From: Lachnospiraceae bacterium
GTDB lineage: Bacteria > Bacillota > Clostridia > Lachnospirales > Lachnospiraceae
Direction of reading: 5' to 3'
Assembly: GCA_910574745.1 (NCBI GenBank)
Contig: CAJTCE010000030.1
Span: 1-50,133 of the forward strand
DNA: 50,133 nt
The notes beneath the pieces are model-generated. The model saw nothing but the letters and a program-made list of their open reading frames with translations, had not been told where the DNA came from and searched no databases. The number at the start of each line of letters is the position of its first letter. The stretch's first letter is position 1. Of the stretch, positions 44,001 to 50,133 are shown piece by piece. Made by a program: the position numbers and the translations under genes.

Positions 44001-44476
44001 ATTTGTCAAATTATGAAAACTTTGTTGGTTTTCATTCTCAGATGTATCGCTATGTTGAAGGAACAACTGCAACACCATTTGCAGCCCGGGCGCGTGACAG
44101 AGTATTACATGCGTTGGTAGTAGCATTATTGAGATTGCAAATTGAACTGATGGCTGATAATAGCGGTGCAAAGCAAATTAATAATTTGTCAGATACAGAG
44201 CTCGATGAAATAAAAGGAATGATTTTAGAAAGAGTAAAAATGATAGCGCCAAGTTCTTTTTCAGATACAGAGGAAGAAATAGAGTCTTTTATTAACACAT
44301 GGAAGAGCATCGCAAAAAAAGATGATTTGTATTATTTTCTTCCATCTGTAGCAAATGACAAAAAACGTTTGCTTGTCTATTTTGACGAATTATGTGGAGA
44401 TAAAGAAAAACCAACGTTAAATTCAATGAGAGATGTTGAACAATCATCTGTAGTGTTTTACTGGGAGGGTATTTAA
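41015..44476 (+). CDS. drmA: DISARM helicase DrmA, 1153 aa
   Basis: The start follows GGGAGG. It is a superfamily 2 helicase: Walker A FPTGGGKTEAYLG near residues 461-473, motif II QDELH near 705-709, STAT near 745, and motif VI QATSRVGR near 970. Between them are two cysteine clusters (CPYCGKR near 578, CSRCGY near 662) that probably bind zinc. The N-terminal 400 residues are acidic. Length and order fit DrmA, which with DrmB recognises and moves on invading DNA in DISARM phage defence. All helicase motifs are intact. It overlaps drmB by one base (TAATG). Confidence 0.88.
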   Translation: MVDIKDYKHAIVRQKILDAVRQDLIGPSAPEEELFEEPTKSYITGLLYPADSTITEDENYFDVEFTEKKFDAEEESKEATIFEEEEPEDRIKGGFQKPSSIGISFYVKDDVSDLNVYVKWGRYYAEQIQGEVVDESLEEDAENRRKEKRTVYKREAMEDIVELDLTSIGKSKQLFLDANSNVYIYVMQMKLDNGYKMVSIYLHNNDKSCDDEKEYEKVMFQVEMLIADDRMNPIFVPEYICRKVELEDEYYYKGRPIYARGRGCAAVWDTTVNEGNATYVMTSFIPDYEIPSVSTQIEEMPQYTFSMLQMGCSKKKEETIEVLHALTECYETWIHKKLEGNPVMKDTGFSTTGQGIINRCIEAHRRMNAGIDLIEKDEKVFRAFLFMNQSMYLQRSITAFSKDYGNGIPCSLKDYMRDIPEKNRKKDHSEWRPFQIAFILLNLFGIINGEAPERDIVDLLYFPTGGGKTEAYLGLIAFTIAYRRLTASEETEYEKDGGVTVLLRYTLRLLTTQQRDRLMRLVVAMEQLRENNPELYGNERITIGFWVGSGVTPNKFSDYDDKDKKKEFIRKLTKQIIKCPYCGKRITKDQYIINSKGKYVQIHCADRGCYFEKSRGRTMPVYLVDEEIYAKCPTVIISTVDKFSRLPWTERVGLLFGRTDRCCSRCGYLAVGEKHEKTHRVNVSYGLEAAIVNECKAFYPPELIIQDELHLITGPLGTIYGGYETVVEEMCCIQKDGKKIRPKYIVSTATIRNAREQIKFLYGRENFAQFPPSGFDTRDSFFIKEVPLPNKDLRNISEEEVQEMIEQGKKPFRQYVGICVSGQSVKTTLIRLYSAILQKTLDLAKDSEYEDYVDPYYTLIGYFNSIRELGGAVRLFDDDIKSRMHFVKNKYGSPKQRFIGIDGRKEITSRMSSEDIVQTLEKLAISFDKTKSKQGCYDVVLATNMIAVGMDVDRLGLMSVVGQPKQNSEYIQATSRVGRQKPGIIFTVYNPYRPRDLSNYENFVGFHSQMYRYVEGTTATPFAARARDRVLHALVVALLRLQIELMADNSGAKQINNLSDTELDEIKGMILERVKMIAPSSFSDTEEEIESFINTWKSIAKKDDLYYFLPSVANDKKRLLVYFDELCGDKEKPTLNSMRDVEQSSVVFYWEGI

Positions 44477-46236
44477 TGTATTTTTATAAAAAGTTAGGCG
44501 AAATTCGCCCCAATCAATTAATAACCACATATGGACCCGGTGCAATAATGGATGCTTTGAATGATTCATTGACTGTATTGGACATTGAGTATTGGGATAA
44601 TAATAATATTGGGAAGGAAATTAGAGATGCGCGACTGGCAACTTATATGAATGTTAAAAGGTTTTATATGCCAAAGACAGGTGGAAAAGAAGATATACCT
44701 GTGATTTCTTTTCCATATTATCATGTTTGCTCGAATGGAAAATGTAAATACTTATTTGATATGAGGAAATCTCTGGACATTGAACAATATAAAAAAAGTC
44801 AGGGAGAAGTAAAGTGTCCAAAGTGTGGATTTGGAGCATATCCTTCAAGATTTATTACAGTATGTGAAGATGGGCATATGGATGATTTTCCTTGGAGATG
44901 GTGGGTGCATCGCGGAGAGACAAGCTGTAAGAAAGATATGTATTTAAAATCAATGGGAAATACATCTTCTCTTGCAGATCTTTTGGTTGAATGCGAATGT
45001 GGAGCTAAGAGGGTTATGGCAGGTGCAATGCAGAAAGATAAATTTTCAGGACTAAGTTGTTCAGGAAATCATCCGCATAGGCCTGGAAGTAGACCAAAGA
45101 TATGCAAAAAGAGTGTTGTACCCAGTCAAAGGGGCGCATCAAATGTATATTTTCCGGTTATAAAAAATGCAATTTCTATTCCACCTTGGACGAATCCTAT
45201 TCATGATATTATAAGTGTAAATCGTACCGTTATTGAGAATTATGAGGAAGATTTTGGGGAAGATGGTTTACAAAGAGCTTATGAGAAATTCTTTGCACCT
45301 ACATATACAAGGGAAGAGTTTGATGCTGCTTACAATAGATTGAAACAGAAAATAAAGGAATTTATCGAATTAAAAGAAATGGAATATGCTGCAATTACGC
45401 ATCATGAGGATGTAATGTTTCAGCATGACGTAAAGTACTTTAAGGCAGAAGAAATAAAATTGCTTGAAAGTTTAAAGCCTTACATTTCCAGAGTGATAAA
45501 GATTCATCGCTTAAGAGAAGTACGGGTATTAACAGGTTTCACAAGACTGGAAGTACCTGAACCGGAAATTGATGAGCAGGCGCATATTGTAAAGTTAAAG
45601 TCAGGTTCGGGTGAAAAGTGGCTTCCTGCGGTTGAGATAAATGGAGAAGGTGTATTTATTGAACTTAACAGAGATACACTTAATAGGTGGCTTCAAATAG
45701 AAAAAGTTCAGGAACGTTCAAAAAAATACGCACAATGTTATGCAGCTTATTGTGAGAAAAAAGGCTGGAAAAATTATAAATCAAGAAATGCAGAATATGT
45801 TTTGTTACATACTTTGTCTCATATGCTGATAAAAGAAATGGCAATGCAATCTGGTTACTCTTCTGCAGCGTTGCATGAGAGAATCTATAGTAGCGAAAAT
45901 ATGTGTGGTCTACTTATATATACTGGGGCTGCAGATAAAGAAGGATCACTTGGCGGGCTTGTTGAGCTGGGGGGAATGAATAAGCTGATACCATTACTAA
46001 AAGGGGCATTAGAAAATGGATTAACATGTACTACTGATCCAGAATGCTTTATGAAAAATCCTACCAGTGATAGACTTAATGGAGTTGCCTGTCATTCATG
46101 TACAATGATATCAGAAACGGCGTGTGAAAATAGTAATAGACTATTGGATCGTGCCTTGGTAGTTCCAGTTCCAGAACATGAAGAAATGGGATATTTTAGA
46201 GAATTGGTAAAGGACTTATGTGGAATACAAATATGA
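44476..46236 (+). CDS. drmB: DISARM protein DrmB (DUF1998), 586 aa
   Basis: The N-terminus GEIRPNQLITTYGPGAIMD is typical of DrmB. Cysteine pairs CSNGKCKY (near residue 85) and CPKCGFG (near 114), CEDGHMDDFPW (near 132) and a later CECG suggest zinc-ribbon sites. The C-terminal DUF1998 domain has HTLSHMLIKEMA (near 445), the glycine-rich GSLGGLVELGG and a final four-cysteine cluster (CTTDPECF and CHSCTM near 516-542). DrmB is the partner of DrmA in the DISARM core. Overlaps with drmA and drmC imply coupled translation. Confidence 0.88.
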   Translation: MYFYKKLGEIRPNQLITTYGPGAIMDALNDSLTVLDIEYWDNNNIGKEIRDARLATYMNVKRFYMPKTGGKEDIPVISFPYYHVCSNGKCKYLFDMRKSLDIEQYKKSQGEVKCPKCGFGAYPSRFITVCEDGHMDDFPWRWWVHRGETSCKKDMYLKSMGNTSSLADLLVECECGAKRVMAGAMQKDKFSGLSCSGNHPHRPGSRPKICKKSVVPSQRGASNVYFPVIKNAISIPPWTNPIHDIISVNRTVIENYEEDFGEDGLQRAYEKFFAPTYTREEFDAAYNRLKQKIKEFIELKEMEYAAITHHEDVMFQHDVKYFKAEEIKLLESLKPYISRVIKIHRLREVRVLTGFTRLEVPEPEIDEQAHIVKLKSGSGEKWLPAVEINGEGVFIELNRDTLNRWLQIEKVQERSKKYAQCYAAYCEKKGWKNYKSRNAEYVLLHTLSHMLIKEMAMQSGYSSAALHERIYSSENMCGLLIYTGAADKEGSLGGLVELGGMNKLIPLLKGALENGLTCTTDPECFMKNPTSDRLNGVACHSCTMISETACENSNRLLDRALVVPVPEHEEMGYFRELVKDLCGIQI

Positions 46237-46907
46237 GAATCGATTATATTGCAGAGCTGGTAGCTGATGCTGTAGAAGATTACAGCATCAGCAGGAATGA
46301 GGGGATTTTTGATGATGTTATTAAAGAATTAAAAGAACACTTTAAAAATTGTGATGAAGATGAGATTATGGAAATTTTATCTTTGTGTGTAAGTGTATAT
46401 GGGAAAAAGCATAATGAAACAGCAGAATTGGTTGTTACATCTCCTGACTCATTTAGAGTGAAGTCAAAGAAGACGGAGGATGTCATTTTTTCACTTATTA
46501 AAGAGGCAGAAAAAAGTATTACTATAACAGGTTACTCAATATCGGATTTTTTTAGTGAAATGCTGGATATCATAATTAAAAAGAGTCAGCAAGGTGTGTA
46601 TATAACTTTATACATAAATGATTTAGAAAGACAGAAAGAGGTTTTGGAACGATTATTATCGTATCAGAGCAAATTTTTAAAAATATATGAGTTTCAAAAA
46701 GATGCAGAAGACAAAATGGCAGCACTTCATGCTAAGGTATTGGTAATTGATAGGAAAGTGTCATTAGTATCGTCGGCTAATTTATCCTATCATGGTATGC
46801 AAGGAAATATTGAAATGGGTATATTATTACAATCACAGGAAAAAGCAAGAAAGATTGAGGCTTTATTGAAAGAACTTAAGAAAATGAAGGTATTTAGTAG
46901 GATTTAA
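46233..46907 (+). CDS. drmC: Phospholipase D-like protein DrmC, 224 aa
   Basis: ATG at 46233 overlaps the drmB stop as ATGA and is preferred over ATG at 46218. The HKD motif HAKVLVIDRK is at about residues 166-175, followed by SSANLS, as in PLD-family nucleases. Only one HKD copy is present, so the active enzyme is expected to be a dimer. DrmC is part of known DISARM operons, though it is often dispensable for defence. Confidence 0.85.
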   Translation: MRIDYIAELVADAVEDYSISRNEGIFDDVIKELKEHFKNCDEDEIMEILSLCVSVYGKKHNETAELVVTSPDSFRVKSKKTEDVIFSLIKEAEKSITITGYSISDFFSEMLDIIIKKSQQGVYITLYINDLERQKEVLERLLSYQSKFLKIYEFQKDAEDKMAALHAKVLVIDRKVSLVSSANLSYHGMQGNIEMGILLQSQEKARKIEALLKELKKMKVFSRI

Positions 46908-46926
46908 TAAATAAAGGTAATTGAGT

Positions 46927-47361
46927 ATGGATACACTAACGCCAGAACAACGCCGTAAAAATATGAAAAGTATTAAGAGCAAGGATACTAAGATTGAGTT
47001 AAAGTTGCGGAAAGAATTGTGGAATAGAGGATATCGATATAGAAAAAATGTCAAATCGTTGCCCGGCACTCCCGATATTGTATTTTCTAAATATAAGTTG
47101 GCGATTTTTTGCGATAGTGAGTTCTTTCATGGAAAAGATTGGGAAGTGTTAAAACCGCGTTTGGAAAAAAGTAATAATAGTGAATTTTGGATTAGTAAAA
47201 TATCCCAGAACAGAGAACGTGATGAAAAGGTTAATAAACAGCTTTTATTTCAAGGATGGACAGTGATTAGATTTTGGGGGACGGATATTACAAAAAATTT
47301 GGATGAGTGCGTGAAAGTAATAGAAGAAACAATGTTTGATATTGTTATGCAATTAAGATAA
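46927..47361 (+). CDS. Vsr-like very short patch repair endonuclease, 144 aa
   Basis: The opening LTPEQRRKNMKSIKSKDTKI and the central GTPDIVFSKYKLAIFCDSEF then FHGKDW fit the Vsr endonuclease family, with the PD motif and a C-terminal WTVIRFWGTDI strand. Vsr nicks beside T:G mismatches that arise when 5-methylcytosine deaminates, and usually goes with a cytosine methyltransferase. The classical zinc-binding pattern is altered here (CDSEFFHGK). No cytosine methyltransferase is visible in the window. It lies 19 bases after drmC and likely shares its transcript; it could instead act as a nuclease of the defence system. Confidence 0.8.
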   Translation: MDTLTPEQRRKNMKSIKSKDTKIELKLRKELWNRGYRYRKNVKSLPGTPDIVFSKYKLAIFCDSEFFHGKDWEVLKPRLEKSNNSEFWISKISQNRERDEKVNKQLLFQGWTVIRFWGTDITKNLDECVKVIEETMFDIVMQLR

Positions 47362-47448
47362 TAGTCATACCGTATATTAAATTTACCTTGGAAACAAGTT
47401 TCTTGCTTATTATTAGCTAAAAGTAAGAATGTATTGAAAGGACGTTCT

Positions 47449-49785
47449 ATGGATATCTTGGAAAACTTAAAACAAACCATAGCCTCCCTCCAAAAAGAAA
47501 ACCACTACCTAAAATCCCTCCTAAAACAAGCAGGCATACCATACGAATCAATCAATCCCTCACAAACACAACTAATACTTCCCCAATCAAGGTGCATGCA
47601 TCCACCCCCCGAAATATTACTTCCGAAGATGCCAATTTATTTTTCAGCATGTTTTGGGGACGTACAGATGTATATAGTAAACGTACCATTAAGAAATCTA
47701 CCGGCGAAGTAAATTATTATACTCAATGTACTAATTTTTGGAAAAACGGATGTCCCAGAATTTATGGAAGAAAAATGAAATGCCAGGAATGTGAAAAACA
47801 AGCCTATAAAAACTGGGCAGTAAAGAAATCATGGCACATTTAAAGGGAGATGCCGAGGATGGAACAGACGTTATCGGGATATTTCCGCTTTTGCCTAATG
47901 CTTGGAAGGAAGAGATTGATACCCTAAGGGAGATATGTAAGATAAACGGCATAGATGCTCTGGTAGAGCGTTCCGGATCGGGAAGAGGTGCACATGTGTG
48001 GATTTTCTTTCAAAAGCCTATAGAGGCATCATTGGCGAGGAAGTTTGGAAATACCTTATTAAGAAAGGGAATGGAATCGGTTAATCTCAAGTTATTCCGC
48101 TATTATGATAGAATGCTTCCAATGCAGGAGCATCTTCTGGCAGGAGGAGTCGGAAATCTGATTTCGCTTCCGTTGCAGGGACAGGCGCTAAAAGAGGGAA
48201 ACAGTGCATTTATTGATGAAGATTGGAATGCCTATTCGGATCAATGGCAAGTATTGTTTAGTAAACAGAAGCTTACTAAGGAATTTGTAGAGGAGAAAAT
48301 AAAGGAATGGAAAGTACCCAATCCTATTGAAGTAACAGAACTTGCAGAAATACGGGAAGGCAGTGATGAAAAGCCTTGGGATAAAAACAATCGCTTTGCA
48401 GTAGGGGATGTGGATGGAGAGCTGCGTATGATTCTGGCAGACGGCATATATGTCGAAGCATCAAATCTGAAGGCAAGAATACAGAATCAGATAAGAGAAC
48501 TGGCAGCATTTAAAAACCCTGTATTTTTCAAAAATCAGGCCATGGGATTATCTAATTTTGCAAATACCAGATATATTTATCTGGGAAGGGATGAAAACGG
48601 GTATATTAGGATTCCCAGAGGACTGCTGGAAAATTTGCTTACGGAATGATACAAGGCAGGCATAAAGTATGATATTGAAGACAAACGGTGCAGCGGCAGA
48701 GAAATTAAGGTTGAATTTAAGGGACAATTAAAGGAATCGCAAGCTCCGGCTGTAGAAAAAATGACCCGGTATGAAACCGGAATTTTGAATGCCGCAACAG
48801 CTTTACTCCCGAATATGAGACTCCATCCGGCAGGATAAAAAGAAGGAAGAGTGTAATCGGCAGGCTTCAGGGTGCGCATGATTCGTCCACAGGAATTGTT
48901 GATATAGCAATGGTTGGCTCTATCTGCAAAAATGGAGAATATCATGAAAGGTTGAAGAATTATGGCCTTGTGATTCTGGATGAATGCCATCATGCGGCCT
49001 CAGATACAATTGTAGATGTGCTGCAAAAGGTAAGGGCCAAATATGTATATGGGGTAACTGCAACACCATCCCGTGGCGATGGACTGGAAAGGATTAATTT
49101 TATGCTGCTTGGTCCCATTAGGTACAAATATACATCAAAAGACAGGGCAAAGGAACAGGGAATTTCCCATTTGGTTTATCCACGGTTTACAAGAGCGGTG
49201 GCCCCAAGATTCAAACAGGACAAAATGCATCCTAATGAGGCCTATGAAATTATAAGAAATAATGATGACAGGGACAGTATCATTATTAATGATGTAAAAA
49301 AGTGTATCGACGAGGGAAGGACGCCAGTTGTTCTTTCAAAATATGTGGATCATGCAAAAAAGCTGTATCAGCAGCTTGCAGACTATGCGGATAAGGTATT
49401 TTTGTTATCGGGTAATAATTCGAAAAAAGAGCATGGAAAGATTCTACAGGATATGAATCAGGTAAAAGCCGATGAAAGTATGATTCTTGTGGCTACGGGC
49501 AAGCTGATTGGAGAAGGCTTCGATTTTCCTAGGCTGGATACGTTGATTATGGCAACGCCTGTTGCATGGAAGGGCGTAGTTGAGCAATACGCCGGACGGT
49601 TAAACAGGGATTATGAAGGAAAGCAAAGCGTCATTATTTATGATTATGTGGACAGTCATATTTCTATGTTTGACAGGATGTATTACAAAAGACTGAAGGC
49701 ATATAAGCAGATTGGCTATGAAATTTATTCAGGAAAAGATTCATTGCATTTATCGTTACTGTCCAAGTCACATCATGAATTCTAA
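47449..49785 (+). pseudogene. Decayed TOTE-type primase-helicase gene
   Basis: Pieces in several frames follow the order of one large protein: a coiled-coil start (ENLKQTIASLQKENHYLKS, 47449-about 47590); a cysteine-rich part with NLFFSMFWGRTDVYSKR and CTNFW...CQECEKQ (to about 47815); the archaeo-eukaryotic-type primase domain of TOTE conflict systems (47831-48649: DALVERSGSGRGAHVWIFF, LKLFRYYDRMLP); and a superfamily 2 helicase (about 48660-49785: ILDECHHAA, ATPSRGDG, YAGRLNRDYEG). The FDFDNH-type metal site expected after GIFPLLP is deleted, as is the segment with the helicase Walker A after LNAATA. It cannot encode an active enzyme. Confidence 0.8.
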
Positions 49786-49807
49786 TACTATTGTCCACAA
49801 GTCAATT

Positions 49808-49963
49808 CTATTCCTCTGCCAGATTCATCTCAAAACCAAAGCCCCGCATCCGCTCCTGTAATTCCATCCAATATTTGCCGTCCCCGTAACCATACATATC
49901 CGGTTTCCACGTAACAATTACGATATTCAGTCCAGCTTCCTGCTTTTCCTTTAGCAAAAGCAT
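49808..49963 (-). pseudogene. Inverted fragment of the TOTE protein C-terminus
   Basis: On the minus strand the frame reads LLKEKQEAGLNIVIVTWKPD and then GYGDGKYWMELQERMRGFGF, ending in a stop at 49808. This matches the phospholipase-D-like tail that normally follows the helicase in TOTE proteins. Its orientation is opposite to the helicase piece that ends 23 bases away, so an inversion or a second, opposite copy must have existed. Only about 50 codons remain. Confidence 0.6.
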
Positions 49964-50009
49964 AACAATTTTTTAAAGAAGCATTCCTATAGAGAATGAA
50001 ATTTGAACT

Positions 50010-50090
50010 TTGACAAAATAAAATCTCCCCGTATGATGTATATGAGTTTAGCGACTTAATACATCAGAAAACAAAGGAGATTTTATAACA
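50010..50090 (+). promoter_or_regulatory. Promoter and nested hairpin covering a ribosome binding site
   Basis: TTGACA (50010-50015) and TATGAT (50032-50037) are 16 bases apart. TAAAATCTCC (50019-50028) and GGAGATTTTA (50076-50085) pair over 10 bp, with TGATGTAT (50034-50041)/ATACATCA (50059-50066) nested inside. The outer repeat lies partly within the promoter, so only the inner hairpin is sure to be in the transcript. In read-through transcripts the outer stem would hide the GGAG ribosome binding site, a common way for insertion sequences to block expression from outside promoters. Confidence 0.6.
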
Positions 50091-50133
50091 ATGAAAGTAA
50101 AGTACGAAGACCGCCAGAAACAAAAAGTAATCG
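50091..50133 (+). CDS. Start of a gene cut by the window end, possibly a transposase
   Basis: ATG at 50091 follows GGAG; 14 codons are visible (MKVKYEDRQKQKVI), basic and polar. The promoter and the hairpin that hides the ribosome binding site in outside transcripts suggest a transposase gene of another insertion sequence, but the visible part is too short to tell. Confidence 0.4.
   Translation, partial: MKVKYEDRQKQKVI

Noticed and set aside
41687-44310. Several minus-strand open frames of 60-90 codons inside drmA
   Set aside because: They lack ribosome binding sites and lie opposite a long gene with intact helicase motifs; they are shadows of its codon usage.
1-50133. tRNA or rRNA genes
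   Set aside because: No cloverleaf with a GGTTCGAATC-type arm or rRNA signature was noticed on either strand in reading; a dedicated search would be needed to exclude one.

Overview
The window is AT-rich (roughly one third G+C in most of it), with strong AGGAGG-type ribosome binding sites, TTGACA/TATAAT promoters and almost every gene on the + strand. Codon use, the lipoprotein and membrane gene clusters, a PcfJ-like protein, DUF4317 and DUF3560 proteins and a terminal-type IS110 all point to a Gram-positive Clostridia, most likely a gut Lachnospiraceae-type host. Most of the window (about 1-37,500) looks like the accessory part of a large conjugative or integrative element or plasmid. The last 12.5 kb is a defence island that has been cut, fused and partly decayed.

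Layout. 1-1,700: two small genes, a terminator and an ORF-less group II intron sitting directly behind that terminator. 1,790-3,120: first leader-controlled operon of small proteins. 3,150-8,290: an operon with a small HTH protein, two lipoproteins, a CvpA-like membrane protein and an HU-type DNA-binding protein. 8,300-9,680: a lipoprotein operon with an unusual promoter. 10,030-15,350: an extracytoplasmic cassette (membrane-anchored protein, 1,101-residue secreted protein, lipoprotein). 15,357-17,680: second leader-controlled operon. 17,700-20,530: gene debris, the only convincing intact minus-strand gene, and a DUF4317 protein. 20,552-22,862: PcfJ-like protein. 22,966-37,228: four consecutive operons, three of them under near-identical long leaders, carrying a PAPS-reductase-like protein, a DNA methyltransferase-like protein, a DUF3560 protein and many unrecognised small proteins. 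37,510-39,450: an IS110-family element. 39,450-47,361: a truncated type III restriction-like helicase-nuclease, then drmA, drmB, drmC and a Vsr-like endonuclease. 47,449-49,785: a decayed TOTE-type primase-helicase gene, with its C-terminal phospholipase-D-like piece lying inverted at 49,808-49,963. 50,010-50,133: promoter, nested hairpin leader and the start of another gene.

Two things stand out. First, seven related promoter-leader modules each begin an operon, and each operon that is still complete ends at an intrinsic terminator. The leaders themselves contain terminator-like hairpins, so these operons are probably switched together by an element-specific antitermination or attenuation control. 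Second, the DISARM core (drmA-drmB-drmC) is coupled here to a type III restriction-like helicase-nuclease and a Vsr-like nuclease rather than to the usual drmD/drmMI or drmE/drmMII genes. The upstream end was lost at the IS110 junction, so the methylase partner cannot be seen and the locus may no longer function.

Functions given below for named families are inferred from motifs read by eye; no database search was possible. Many small proteins were not recognised and are described only by what can be seen.
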